From Ochotona curzoniae (lineage: Eukaryota; Chordata; Mammalia; Lagomorpha; Ochotonidae), in contig NW_024465751.1 of the NCBI RefSeq assembly GCF_017591425.1, forward strand, positions 7,440,001-7,504,000: a stretch of 64,000 nt of DNA, in the 5' to 3' direction. The notes beneath the pieces are model-generated. The model was not told the origin of the DNA. It made no database searches and worked only from the letters and a program-made list of their open reading frames with translations. Made by a program: the position numbers and the translations under genes. Shown here piece after piece: positions 46,000 to 57,989 of this stretch. How positions within the stretch are numbered: the first letter of the stretch is position 1; each line of letters opens with the position of its first letter.

Positions 46000-46952
46000 A
46001 TATCATTAAACAGCATTTGCTCTCTGAAAAACAATAACAAAGGAAGACCCTGCTACAAACTCCTTTGACTAGATGATGCCAGTTTCATCAATGTGGCTGC
46101 CAAGGTCCTAGGCTGCTCCCAGCATCCTAACGGATACAAGGGCTGTAGGGCTGTGGAAAAGAAGGCCTTGTCAGTGATGCTTTGAAGTGTCTTCCAGAGG
46201 TTCTACATGGTACCCAGAGAATGCAATAGTGCCAGTTCTATTCAGCCTCAATGCTTTACAGCACTGAATTTGCCAGGAGTATGCTTTTTCCAGCTCACAG
46301 GAAGCTCTGCGCAAAGGAATTCTCAGAAAGGCCAAGTCTGGGAGTGGAGTGACCTGCAGTCTCTTCCTAAAGGATTTTTTAAATCTGAAACTAGCAGACG
46401 TTTCGGTATTAAAGTGAGATGGGTCCACACTGGGCAGTTCGCAGAGACTGTGTGTGTGTGTGGACCCACAGTTCCAAGGCTGGCATCAAGTTCAACAGAC
46501 TCAAGCACAGGGGCATGGTGTGGGAAGCAGGAAGGAGGCGAAATCTTTTAGGATTATTCTAAAGCTATAAACTTTCTGAAAAGATCATCTAAGGGTAAGG
46601 AAGGTCTGCAAAGTGTGCCTTAGAATTAACTTTTGATCCTTCTTAGTAAATGTGACATGAAAATAAACTCTAGGAAAGTACTTTTTGTGGCTTGAAGCTA
46701 AGCAGGAAAAGTGGCATGAGTCAATATAAAGCTCTCCCACTCGATTTTGTTCTTTTCTACTTTTTCCAGGAAGATTTGAGCCTTTTCACTCTCAGGCATC
46801 TTCTGGGTACATGCACACACTGGAGATCAGCTTTCCCCAATGTGTCCCAAGCCACAACCACACAAAACACAGGAGGCTGGCACAGGACACAAATATCACT
46901 CATTCACAAAGTCCCAAGGGATGCCCATTTGCTCTGCCATTTAATGGAGAAG

Positions 46953-47030
46953 GCGGCTGTAGCCTAGAGGTTAAGAGAGGAAGTTAACATGTGAGACTGA
47001 TGGAATAAAACCCGCCACAGACTTTGAAGA
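46953..47030 (+). repeat. Possible tRNA-like SINE-head remnant (tentative)
   Basis: 'gcggctgtagcctagaggtt' at 46952-46971 resembles an A box. The expected B box is degenerate and no SINE body follows. Not a tRNA gene. Confidence 0.25.
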
Positions 47031-47078
47031 ACTGCATATGGGTACAAGAACAAGAACCTTAAGACTACTGGTACAAAT

Positions 47079-47128
47079 GGACAGAACACTGTCCTGATGG
47101 GATGGACAGAACACTGTCCTGATGGGAT
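47079..47128. repeat. Perfect 25-bp tandem duplication
   Basis: Bases 47079-47103 are repeated exactly at 47104-47128. Each unit holds the inverted repeat 'ggacag...ctgtcc'. Confidence 0.97.
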
Positions 47129-47434
47129 GCTTTGCTTGCGTTTCTAGCTTGCAGGAGCTACCAAGCAGGAAGGATAAGTTTCCCTTCCCCTTGGCTCATG
47201 CACCCTCTCTAGTTTCTTTTATAGTGATGGCTAACAATAATAACTTCTGGAAAGGTAAAATGGTAATTCAATATATGGATTTGAAAACCCAGAGAGGGGA
47301 AAATTCCACAGCAATCTCAAATCCAAGTATGCTTGCGTTCCATGATTTTCAAAATATTTGTAGTTTTACAATAAATTGGTTTTTATATAAAGTGCAGTGA
47401 AATTAACTGCTGGAGAATGTATTTTTTTTTAATA

Positions 47435-47755
47435 TGAGGGTGTTGTGACACAGTAGGTGAAGCCATCCATTAGAATTATCCTCATCCCATATCAAAGTGC
47501 AAGAAATTGAGTTCCACTTCCCTATTAGAACCAGCTTCCCTTTCTAGGATAAATAAATCACAGCCCAAGGATGTAGGCTTCTGCTGCACATGTGGGAGAC
47601 TGGGACAGAGTGTGTGGCTGCTGGCTTGAGCCAGGTCCAGCCCTGGCTGTTGTAGGCACTTGGAAAATAAACCAGCAGAAGGAAGGGCCCTCAGTCTCCC
47701 CCTCCCCTTTTGTCACTCTGCCTTTCAAATCAGTCAAGAAATCTTTAAAAATAAA
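47435..47755 (+). mobile_element. Old CSINE-type SINE, plus strand
   Basis: Head 'gagggtgttgtgacacagta' at 47437-47456, 'gctgcacatgtgggagactg' at 47583-47602, 'gctgctggcttgagccaggt' at 47617-47636, 'aaccagcagaaggaaggg' near 47670, and tail 'gaaatctttaaaaataaaag'. Confidence 0.85.
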
Positions 47756-48064
47756 AGTTACTTTAAAAACCACAAAATACACTTGTAAACCTTTCAATTG
47801 CTTAATTCTACATTCATGAAATTTCTCAGTCAAGCTGACATAGAATTTTCCCGATTCAATTTTTTGCTTATTTTTTATGGTTAAGTAACTGAAATTCTAT
47901 GATCTACTATGTTAAAATTGCGTTTATCAAAATCTATCATTTATCCACCTTTATCTATCATCATCATCTTTCAATTATCTGTCATAATTTTGTTATCATC
48001 ATCTATTTATCTGTCATCAACATAATCTGTCTTTCTGTTGTATGCCATTACATATACTTGAATA
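47756..48064. other. Unannotated sequence with degenerate ATCT-type repeat
   Basis: From about 47930 to 48035 many 'atctatc/atcatc' phrases form a worn tetranucleotide or trinucleotide repeat. Confidence 0.6.
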
Positions 48065-48080
48065 CTATTCTATATTTTCT
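48065..48080. repeat. SINE TSD, left (16 bp)
   Basis: 'ctattctatattttct' recurs exactly at 48406-48421. Confidence 0.93.
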
Positions 48081-48405
48081 TTTTTTTTTTTTAAAGATTT
48101 ATTTTTATTGGAAAGTCAGATATACAGAGAGGAGGAGAGACAGAGAGGAAGATCTTCCATCTGATGATTCACTCCCCAAGTGAGCGCAACGGGTCGATAC
48201 TATGCCGATCCGAAGCCAGGAGCCTCTTCTGGGTCTCCCACGCGGGTGCAGGGTCCCAAAGCTTTGGGCCGTCCTCGACTGCTTTCCCAGGCCACAGGCA
48301 GGGAGCTGGAAGGGAAGCGGGGCTGCCGGGATTAGAACCGGCGCCCATATGGGATCCCGGGCGTGCAAGGCGAGGACTTAACCACTTGCGCCACCGCGCC
48401 GGGCC
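48081..48405 (-). mobile_element. Young, near-consensus CSINE-type SINE, minus strand, with 16-bp TSD
   Basis: Nearly identical to the copy at 27500-27831, including the shared phrase around 'actatgccgatccgaagcca' at 48199-48218. The B box (complement of 48329-48339) equals that of the other copy. The A-box region (complement of about 48377-48393) has one inserted and one deleted base compared with it. CpGs are well kept. The perfect 16-bp target duplication supports a recent insertion. Confidence 0.96.
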
Positions 48406-48421
48406 CTATTCTATATTTTCT
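48406..48421. repeat. SINE TSD, right (16 bp)
   Basis: Exact copy of 48065-48080. Confidence 0.93.
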
Positions 48422-49554
48422 AATGAACTTACTTCTTTTGTACTTATAGGAACATCTGTTCTTAACAGATCCCAAAACAGTTGTGGGAAAGCTGACAATG
48501 AACTGTGTGTACGCGATTCAGATCAGGTCTGCAATAGTTTTTATGCTAAGTACTTGCAAGGAAGTAGTCTATTGGCTCTGGCTGATGAATGTCCATTATA
48601 TGTTTCTAGATTACAAAATCATAAATGATAAAAGTCACATTAAAATGGTTTATAAACCTTTGGGGTAATGTTCTACTGGTCAAAGCTTTTTTGATATTAT
48701 TGACATGTTTTCACAAGGTCATCATAAGGAAATCAATTTTCCCTACATATGTATGGAAATACACACACACATACATATATATATATACTGCTGTTTTCTC
48801 TCTTTCCTTAGAATTCTACAATTTATTTTTAAAAGTTGCAATCCAGTTATTTCATTCTTCAATTGTTTATGGCCGATATTTTTAAAATATGAGGCACTTA
48901 ATTAACAGTCTTTTCAATTTCTGTCTTAAGGATGGCTTCTATATCCTGCTGAGACTAAAATTATCTAGGACATACTACTGTTCATTTTCTGGGTTTTGTT
49001 TTATTCCATAGTTGTGTTAATTTTCATCTAAACCCACTTTTTCCAAGAAGCTAACTCTGAAGTTGTTAATACCTGCTAATTCTTTGGCATATTTGTTGTT
49101 GGTTACTTTATCCTGGGCTTTGGATTCCATACATATGAAATACATAAATCACCATGAAGAATATTTTAAGAAACAGAATGAGGCAAAAAGACCTTGAGCC
49201 TGTAGAAGCTGCAAACTGGGAGGGCAAACGTACGGGTAAGCATAAATGAGTAGACCAAGTCTAGCTTGTAAATTTCACAATTCATTTGGTGAAATGTTTA
49301 GGCTGACAGAAGTCTAAAGTTGTCTGCAGGAATGAATGTTTGTCTCCTGGAAGAAAGAAGGGAGAGACACTTTGTTATTCATGTCCTACTCTGGGGAACA
49401 TGGTGGGAAGGACCAAGAGATTGAAATTTTTCTAATATACTTCTTTGCAGTTGTCTTTAACTCAAAGTAATCTTTATGACAAAATTGTATATTTTAGGAT
49501 GGTAAAGTTTTGCTGCCCTTCATATTCAAACAAAGGCTTTCTCCTTCAATGATG
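48422..49554. other. Unannotated AT-rich sequence
   Basis: It contains a compound AC/TA repeat at 48761-48788. No gene or dispersed repeat recognised. Confidence 0.5.
48761..48788. repeat. Compound (AC)n(TA)n microsatellite
   Basis: AC repeats pass into TA repeats. Confidence 0.93.
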
Positions 49555-52500
49555 CTCTCAGAGTTCGACCTTGGCAACTGGGGTGACAGCCCCGCCCTGC
49601 AACCACCACTTTGTGGTAGCAGGAACTAGGGGGTGGGAGTTCGACCATGGCAGCTCAGGTGACAGCAGCCCTCCACAGCGGTGACAACCCACTTGCAGGG
49701 AGTACCCTAGCTAGTCAGACCCAATGCCTGTGACCTGGGCACCTTTGCCACACGGTGTAAGAGTCATAGGCTTTGGAAGGCCAGTGTGTCTGTTTGGCGC
49801 TAGGCTCTGCCTACTTGCTGTCCAGCAGCAGCGAGCTCTAGGGTTGTTAGGGTATGTAATTGATGCTTAGGGACATCCAGGGATAAGGCTAGTGTGAGTG
49901 TAGGTGAGGGATGAATTCTGTGTGATTCCTAGTGAAGGGGTCATGGAACATGCTTGCAAGCATGGGGACTGAGATCTGATGGTTTGGAGGGGAGAGTCCA
50001 TAAGTTCTATTTGGGCCGGACTGATACACCAACCCACATGGAAATTCTGAGATGGGCTGTTAGCATAGAGCAGCACTGATTGTCACACACCAGTCCACAT
50101 GAAAGCTATGGCTGGGGTCCTGTCTGACAGGGCTAGGTACCAGTACCTGATCTAGTGGCAGAACAGGGGAAAGATCACACTTGGCAGGATCAAGACACTA
50201 ACCAACACACAAGAGAACCAGATCCGGAGGAAGTGTGGGCTCAACCCTGTGGAAATACAAGTTCTGCTGGTTAGCTTACAAGTTGGGGTGAGCTAGGCAT
50301 GACCGTAGAACCTGCCATCAAGTATGGGTAATGGAACTGAAAACAGTCTGGACAGGTCAAGGAAGCATCACCTGAATGTGCATCCTAAAACAGGATGTGC
50401 GGTGGGCCGAGCTGCAACTGGAAGGGGATGGACCAGGCAGGGTTGAGCAACCTTAACTCACAAGGAAGAACAGAAAACAGAATGGAGCACAGGTCATGCC
50501 GAGCTAGGCTCTTACACCAACTGATCTGCATGAGCCAGAGATATTAGGCCACAGCATTGAAGGCAAAAGCCAAGACAGGTGAGGGGCTATACCAATCTGG
50601 ATCAGAGCAACCACTAGCATGTGCGCAATCTGTGCTTGGGAACAGGCTTGATTGGGGTGCTAAGAAGACATCCTAACTGGTTTGGGGTTCCCATGGGAGA
50701 GTGCAGGGGCTGGAGTGGGGGCTGCATTCTGGTCTGGACATGGCTGCAATCTCCCTTGGCACAAGTGTGGACTGGGACTGAATGTACCAGGCCTGGCTAG
50801 ACTCCAGCACCATCTGGTGCTCTGGAGGACCAGGGTAGATGTAGGATGGACTAGGCTAGGTCTCTGCTCCTACTGAGCCTTGTGTGAGCTATGTCTGGGT
50901 ATGGACGAGCCTTGGCTGGACTGAAACATCCAACAGTAAGAACTGGAATGGGTTGAAGGCCAGTCAGGAAAGGAGGCCACTGTTCCTGCTAGGACAGCAG
51001 GTGGACTAAGTAGGGCTGGCTCATGGACCCACTGGTATGCTCAGGATCTGGTAATGGGAGAGGTTCTGATGGAGGAGCCTGGGCAACTTCTCTGGCAGAA
51101 CACAGACCTGGCAGGTAAGCGCAAGAAGCATGATAGGAAGCAGCCCAGCCCAGGCCAGGTAAAAGTACCTGCCAGCATACATTTGGCATAGGTCAGGCAC
51201 AGACCAGGCTGAGCCAGTTCACATCACCCACTGGCGAACTCAAGTAGCAGAACAGAGTATGCGTAGTGTCAGCTTCGGACACAACACATACCAGTACACA
51301 TTATGGCTAGGACAGGGTGCCAGCTGGACTGGGATAGGCTACAACACTCACCAACTGGAATTGGAGGTGGGCCAGGCCAGGCCAGGCTACAACATCCACT
51401 GGCAAATGCCAAGGTGAAATGGGCCATGCCAAACTGGACCCCAGCACCCAACCAGCAAGCATAAGAACCCAGGAAGGAAGATACAAAGCCGGTAGGGGGA
51501 ATATGGAGGGTTCCTTTGCTGGACAGCCACTCCCATTGGAGCACGTGAGCTGAGGTGGGATGGGGCAGAACAAACCAGGCAGGGCTACAACACCTGTGGG
51601 TTTCATGTGAGCTAGATCAGGGAAAAGCAGGCTGGGCTGATTGTTCCTACTGGTAAAAGCAAAAATTAGAGTGAGTGAGGGTTGATTGGGCTTTGCCACA
51701 GCATCAGCTCATAGAGGCTGACACTGGGGGCTAATTCTGTCAAGCTAGACCACAAAACCACCTGGAGACTGCATAATCCAGGAGTGGGAATGGCCTAGGA
51801 GGGAAATAGTGGGCACCTCCCTCTCTGATCACCACTCCCACTGGAGAGCATGAAAACCAGGATTGTGGCAGGGGTAAGCTAAACAGAGCAGCACCCACCA
51901 GTATGTGTGTGAGCTGGATAACAGGACAGGTTGGGTTGCACTAGACTTCAATGCCCATTGTCATATATGAGAGCTAAATGGGATATGGGACAGACTGAAC
52001 AAATCTACTGTACATACTGGCAAGAATGGGAACCAGGGTAGGGGACAGGCCTGGTGGGGGTAAAGGGGAGTCACCCCGACTAGGCTGCAGCTCCCACTGG
52101 TTTGCATGAGGGCCGAGTATATGAAGTGGGCGGGATCGGGCTGGACTACAACACCCATCAGTTCACATGGAAGACAGGGCTGGAAAAGAACTGACCCAGC
52201 AGTTGCAATGACCAGCATGTGCATAAGCTGATTGGGGCAATAAATTGTGCCAGACCCTGTATTGCCAAGCATGCACAAGAATCAGGTCTGCGATCAACTC
52301 AGTTTCTCTGGGGACTCCTCCAACTGAACTGCTGATCTCAGAACCCCAACCAGGAAGAGACTATGTCAGCCAGTGGATTCTGAAGAGATTTCATCGCGCT
52401 TGGAGAGGCAAGATTGGCAGCAATTCAGACGTGTTGAACTATCAAAACTGCATGAGCAGGACCCTCTGAGCATGCCCCATGTCGGGGACCTGGGATGGGT

Positions 52501-52690
52501 GGGATGCTGAGTGGGGCTTTTCCCTTTATCTCTTCCCTAACCCTTGGATACAGGAAAAAAAAAATTAATGTGGAAGCAATGATCTTACTCACTTTTCTGT
52601 AGCCCTTGACCTTTTGTGCCCTAATCAACTATGTAAAGATTACCAAAGTAAAATATTTTTAAAAAATAAAAATAATACTCCCAAGAAAAT
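49555..52690 (+). repeat. 3.1-kb element dominated by diverged tandem repeats, A-rich 3' end
   Basis: Three parts are visible. (1) 49555-49990: a GC-richer leader opening with two adjacent related ~75-bp units (from 49562 and 49638, both starting 'agttcgacc'). (2) 49990-52250: dozens of diverged 50-80 bp units around a phrase like 'aggctacaacacccactggc', as at 51335, 51383, 51577 and 52141, followed by 'gagaaccaggg'-type phrases. (3) 52250-52690: a unique 3' region ending in A-rich sequence with AATAAA-like motifs near 52660-52672. Stops break all long frames, and frames differ between units. I see no LTR pair, transposase or reverse transcriptase. A VNTR composite retroelement is my inference. 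Confidence 0.65.
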
Positions 52691-52904
52691 TCCACAATAA
52701 ATTTGTATTTATGTATATATGAAATTTAATATTTGTGGTTTTAAAAATAGTATAGTGAAAATCATTTCTTAAATCATACAAAATAAATATGGGTCAAGGA
52801 ATAAAAGTGAGAGGTAAAGAATAAAGAGGAAAATGGAGACAAGACACTGTGTATAAAACCCAGTGTGAAAGCAGGGCTAAGTTTAAAAAGAAATTTAAAT
52901 CACT
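52691..52904 (+). mobile_element. Possible old L1 3' tail fragment (tentative)
   Basis: 'aataaatatgggtcaaggaa' followed by a purine-rich stretch (52800-52850) resembles the L1 tails at 38340 and 45420, but the match is weak. Confidence 0.3.
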
Positions 52905-53120
52905 TTCTTGTAATGCACAGTAATTAAGAACATAGATCCTGGGGCAAAACTACTTAGGTTCAAATCCATCTGACAGTGTTAATAGAATTGTGACGGAGGT
53001 CAAGTAACTTCCTTAAGCTTGAAATAAGTGGTGATAGAAAAAAAAAAAAAAACTCCACCATAATATAATAAGAATTGAATTAATTAACACATTTAAAGCA
53101 TTAAGAATCATGGTCTAAGA
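52905..53120 (+). mobile_element. MIR element, sense
   Basis: It follows the MIR order: 'cacagtaattaagaacatag' at 52916-52935, 'tacttaggttcaaatccatc' at 52951-52970 (tRNA-like B box GGTTCAAATCC), and 'aggtcaagtaacttccttaa' at 52998-53017. An A15 run is inserted near 53038-53052. A clear example of this ancient mammalian tRNA-derived SINE. Confidence 0.8.
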
Positions 53121-53299
53121 ACTGCGGGCACAAAAAGGAGTGTTATGTACTTCCTGTTCATTGAGAGGTATCAGTAAAGCTTAAAAACAAAATATGAAAC
53201 AGTACAAGTTAAATACTCTAAGATGGAGGAATGGCTAGGCATCACCAGACAGCATGGGCATTAAAGTTTTCATTTAATCAATGAAGTAATTGATATCCT

Positions 53300-53560
53300 G
53301 GTTTCTGGTTTCTCTACTGCCAGAATCCCATGGGTCACAGGACATCATCATATGACATCACATCTGTGTCCTTGAATGTCCTTGGGATCCCATCCTGAGG
53401 CCTTCATGATGATCTCATCAAACCCTCATCACTTCCCAAAGGCCCTGCCTCTGAACAGCCCATTACACGCCCATTCTCCTGGTTCCTCACTATGAGGCCA
53501 AATCTCAACACCTGACATCGTGGGAAACCCTCCAACCACATACACACCGCAGCAGTTGGC
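53300..53560 (-). mobile_element. MaLR-type LTR relic, antisense (tentative)
   Basis: 'ctgaggccttcatgatgatc' at 53395-53414, 'catcacttcccaaaggccct' at 53428-53447, and 'aggccaaatctcaacacctg' near 53495 follow the reversed pattern of mammalian MaLR LTRs. Diverged, with no coding sequence. Confidence 0.5.
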
Positions 53561-55924
53561 CAACCCTTTAGATAGAACAAGAGCTCTCTGATTCACGCGC
53601 TGTTAGCTTAGCCTCTCCATTTAGCAATTTGATGATCTTTTGAGATGTAACTCAAATTTCTGAGCCCTAATATTTCTATCTCTGATACAGAGCCAGTAAT
53701 ACGCCTATGTCCAAAAGTTATAGCAAAGATCAGGTGAGTTGGTGAGTACAAGCAGAAGGAGCACCCGAGTCAGAGCAGCATTTCAATATATCTTAACATT
53801 AAGTCCAAACAGTTCTTTCCATCCTAGTAATGCTTGTGGAGAAAGAATCGGTTGCATGCTTACCGGCATGTAGTTTGATTGTTTTGTAGTTTTTTGGTCC
53901 AATCTGCTTCTGAATGGAATATGAAAAAACAGAAACACTAAGAAATAATAAAAACACACAAAGTCTACAGTTGCAAAGCAAAGCTTTTCTAGAACACATA
54001 ATTAATCACAAAATGAAGAGACTAGAATTTTCTTCCTTTAACTCCTGCAAGTAGTTTCAACTATTGAGGCTGAGTAGTTTCAAGTATTTCAACATTTGAG
54101 TTTCAGAGAAAAGAACAAAAAGCACCTGAGGACAATGCAATCTGTCTAAAGTGCCTGAGGCAGCGCCTAGCACCAAAACGGATTCAGTGTAAATTTGCCT
54201 CTTCTTGCAAAGATTCAAAATGTTTTCAGATGTGTTTCTCTTCAGACACACAATATCCTCAAAGTCAGTTTCTCCTGTGTAAGGTCTGTTTCATGCCTGA
54301 AACAGAAAAATCTCCCTGGGTTGGTAAGAGTTACAGCCTTCATTTTCAAGTAATTTGTAACACAATTTCTATTTTGAAATGGCTTTGAAAATGTCATATG
54401 GTTAAATCCACTGATGAGGGCTAATTTACTAAGCAGGAAAAGTGGCTGCCAGTTTTAGGCAGGATAAAGAATATACCTTCAGCCTTCCTTTTTTTTTTTT
54501 TTCTTAATTAGTTTTGGCTGGCCAAAGAGAGAACGGAGCATGGTTGGGAGCCCTGAAGGAGGTATGGTTGAGCAGGTGCAACCCACTCCCTGTCCCAGCA
54601 CTGCCCAACCACAGGCAGCAGCTAGGGATGAAGGAGAGTGACTTCCTACTCTTCGCCATCACAAAGCCAATACCACACATCCATCAAGTTTTGTCTGGTA
54701 ACCTTGTTACTGTCTTTTAAATTAAAAGAGTTAACTTATAATGAGTTCTTTCTAATGTCATCCAAATTAATCTCCTATAGCATCCAACTTCCTACTGAAA
54801 CCTCCCTCCTAGAGGCCTGCCTACTTGTTCCTTCCATTCACATCACAACCTTAAATGTCTCTAAACATCTTTCAAAAGAAAATACAAACTTTTAACACAT
54901 AGTTACTTTAAAACAATTTTTGATTCCCAAACATTTTTTTGAGAGAGATTCATTAAACATATGTACACACAGCTGCTTTAGTCTAAATGTGCAAGAATGC
55001 ATACATTGATGGGGAGGGAAAGCCTCCATAAGGTTGAAGCTTTAAAATGCATGTAATATTCTAAATAATCATCCATTTTAATCCTATGACTTTTGAGTTC
55101 TGTCAGGCTCATGCACATACCTGGTTTTCATCACTTAAGCGACTATTCTAGGACATAAATGTTAATATGCATCCAACAATATAAAGCTCAATAGCTACCA
55201 AGGGCCACTCAAAGTCACAATGGAATCTCACCAACTTAAAAAAATACATAATTGTTGAATTCTTTGTGGGAATGAGAACATTAGACAAGATATCTAACTG
55301 TTTAATAAATGTGTAACTACACTACTGTTAACTGGGTATGGTGTGGCTTTAAAGATCTCTATAATTTAATCATCTCACACAACAGAAACTGCATGCATTG
55401 AACAGAAATTCTGCTTCCCCTTCCCCCTAGCTGATGGAAACATCTCTGTGCATTTGATTAGTTCAGATGTGTCAGGTAAGTGGAATCATAGCCTATTTTT
55501 CCTCCTGTGACTGACTTATTTCATCTGATCTTGTCACATCTGTGTTTTTATATCCATTTTTCTTTCTACAAGTTACTTATTATATCTCAATGCCTGTGCA
55601 ACATGTTCCTTTTCTTCCATTTTTCTGTTTGTGCCTTTTCATGAGGTTTTGTAATTAGCCTATTTTATTCTTTTTAAAATTATTCTAATTTAGAGCTCTT
55701 ATTACAGGAAGCATTTAATTTTCTATGCTGCTGTTTATTAAAAGCTTAGATTTCAGTGTGACATTTCTTATAGACTTTGCTTGGGGTGTAGTTTAGCAGT
55801 CTGCGTGATTCTGTCTAATATTTTTAATTATGTCAAAATTGTTTCTTAAATTACACTTGTATATAATAGTGTTTAGCACAGTATTGTATGTTAATTGTGC
55901 ATTAACTATTGTTTAATCCCTTGA
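53561..55924. other. Unannotated sequence
   Basis: About 2.4 kb without a recognised element apart from a T13-14 run near 54489-54502. The small frames on both strands have no domain. Confidence 0.5.
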
Positions 55925-56025
55925 ATGATTGTATACACCTTGAGGGATCATTTCATTTGACTTACCCCCAATGCCTAGGAAGTATTTTGCATTACAGTAA
56001 TTGTTCAGAAAATGTTGTGTGGTAT
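55925..56025 (+). mobile_element. L2 LINE 3' end fragment
   Basis: 'caccttgagggatcatttca' near 55936, then 'cccccaatgcctaggaagta' near 55964, then 'acagtaattgttcagaaaat' near 55995, follow the order of the L2 3' terminus. Confidence 0.5.
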
Positions 56026-56789
56026 ATTAGAAGAAAGAGAAAAAAGAAAAGAATGAGACTCTGAGCTAAGAATGCGTCACCGAATGCACAAGTCAGCTTT
56101 CAGTTCTCTCCTTACTAAAGCCACCTGCAGCATCTGATCCACCTGAAGTCTCCTTCCCATCAACAGCATTTCCTACACCTGACTTCCAGGGACCCTTTCC
56201 TTGGTTTGCTCCCTGCATCACTGCTTACTCCTTGATCTACTTTACTGTCTCTATTTTCTCCCAATATCCTCACCTTGGAACATCTGAGGAAGCCATTATT
56301 ATATCATATTACATTATTTGAAGAAGGACCGATTATGGTCCTTAGGAGTCCCTGATCTCCTGTTTTCTTTTCCCTTTTATGACTCCCTTTATCTTGTCCC
56401 CTTCCTTTCCTTTCACTCCTTCTTAGTTCTTTTCCTTTCCTCCATCTTCCTTTCCATTCTCTTTTCTTCACTGAGTGATTCTCATTATTTCATGAATTTT
56501 CACAACCCTTGTGCTGCCTCTCAATTGATATCTTACACTTACTTGCCTTCACTAACTCGAAATCCATTGCTTAATTTTTAACTCTACTGGAATTTCTAAT
56601 TTAATACTTTCCAAGGTGAATTCTCCAGTCTTCCTCCTGGAGTCTGTGTCTCCTGTGGTATTTCTCAAACCCAGGTAAACATAGACGTATCATACAGCCA
56701 GGATCTGCAGTTCCCTTGACTATCTCATTTTTTCATATTTCCACCCATCAGGAAATACTTTTATGCTCTTCTGTAAAAATACATACAGA
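56026..56789. other. Unannotated, pyrimidine-rich in part
   Basis: A CT-rich stretch runs from about 56345 to 56470. The plus-strand content is compatible with an eroded L2 body but cannot be confirmed by eye. The frame at 56318-56581 reflects the CT-rich composition. Confidence 0.4.
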
Positions 56790-56935
56790 TAGCAACACCT
56801 TCTAACTCCTTACCCCTCTACCAATCAGATCTGAGCCATCCTCATTGTTGACTTGAATTATTACAATTCTCCCTGCAGTTTATTCCCCACACAGAATTAA
56901 GATGGATCCCTTTATAACAAAGATCAGAGCAATCT
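56790..56935 (+). mobile_element. L2 LINE fragment, left part, split by L1
   Basis: 'tattacaattctccctgcag' at 56859-56878, 'tattccccacacagaattaa' at 56881-56900 and 'ataacaaagatcagagcaat' at 56915-56934 resemble the L2 3' region. The continuation lies beyond the L1 at 57990-58175. Confidence 0.6.
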
Positions 56936-57985
56936 ATTTGTGTTGAAGCTTCTGTACAGCAAGGGAAACAATCAGCAAAGTAAAAAAGCAACCCACAGAG
57001 TGGGAGAAGATCTTTGCACACTACATAGGTGATAGGGGGCTAATCTCCAGGATATACAAAGAACTTCAAAACAACCAAAACACCAAAACAAACAAATCAC
57101 TCAAGAAATGGGTATGGGAAATGGGCAAACATTTCACAAAGGAACAAGCCCAAATGGCAAACAAACATATGAAAAGTGTTCCAGTTCCCTGGCAATAAGG
57201 GAAATCCAAATTAAGACATCGATGAGATAACACCTAACACCAGTAAGATTGACCCACATAAAAAAGAACACCAATGACACTTGTTGGTGAGGATGTGGGG
57301 AAAAGGGAACCCTACTCCACTGCTGGTGGGGCTGCAGGTTAGTACAGCTTTTATGGAAATCAGTATGGAGATCACTCAAACAACTCAAAATCTGCATACC
57401 ATATGATCCAGCAATAGCACACCTAGGAATATATCCAAAGCACCTGAATCACGACGAACCAACATGCACCCCTATGTTCATAGCAGCACAACCAGTAATT
57501 GCAAAAACATGGAAGCAACCAAAATGTCCATCAGCAGAAGATTGGATAAGAAAGCTCTAGTTCATCTACTCCATGGAATACTACTCAGCTATTAAAAAAA
57601 ACAAAATGCAGTTCTTTGTGGCTAAATGGGCCCAACTGGAAACTATAATGCTAAGGGAAATGAGCAAATCCCAAAAGGTTAGATACCACATGTTTGCCTT
57701 AATTTAACCTGTATTTTTTTTTTGATTCTGTGATTGATACTGTCTCAACACATGTGTTTCTAAAAATTGAACTTGCATTATTTTTAACATATTGTTTACT
57801 CAATACTATGTCAATCAATTCCATAACACTATATATTGTTGCTGATGTTTCGTTGGGGCTTTTAACTGATCAGGATTTTACTCTGTTAGCTTTGCCTTCA
57901 GACCAGGGAAGGCCTCCCCAAGAAGCCGTTAAATGTTATGAGGACAATAAGATGCTGGACTCAATGCTGGGTATGTGCTTCAGAG
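56936..57985 (+). mobile_element. 5'-truncated L1 (ORF2 C-terminus plus partial 3' UTR), sense
   Basis: The sense strand encodes the recognisable but dead C-terminal part of L1 ORF2 (about 56940-57705). This includes the Cys/Trp-rich region near 57282-57330, where an in-frame TGA at 57288-57290 breaks it. 'agcagcacaaccagtaattg' near 57482 and 'ccatggaatactactcagct' near 57572 are typical ORF2-end landmarks. The 3' UTR (57730-57985) matches 2600-2790 by eye but stops before the G-rich tract and A-tail. The insertion is therefore truncated at both ends or was later deleted. Confidence 0.85.
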
Positions 57986-57989
57986 GCCG

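Larger units (their letters stand above)
46000..47434. other. Mostly unannotated sequence
   Basis: It contains a short TG run near 46450-46462, a weak tRNA-like SINE-head phrase near 46953-46975 and a perfect 25-bp tandem duplication at 47079-47128. The frames at 46171-46551 on both strands have no recognisable domain. Confidence 0.5.

Noticed and set aside
46953..47030. Isolated tRNA gene
   Set aside because: Only the A-box-like phrase is convincing; the B box and acceptor stem are not.
51307..51699. 130-codon minus-strand frame with Trp/Pro/Leu-rich repeats in the tandem array
   Set aside because: The amino-acid pattern follows the DNA repeat unit, and neighbouring units fall in other frames or contain stops.
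49990..52250. CRISPR-like or coding repeat array
   Set aside because: The units are diverged, variable in length and have no constant repeat with unique spacers; the context is mammalian.
56936..57720. Functional L1 ORF2
   Set aside because: Only the C-terminal portion is present, with an in-frame stop at 57288-57290 and other breaks.
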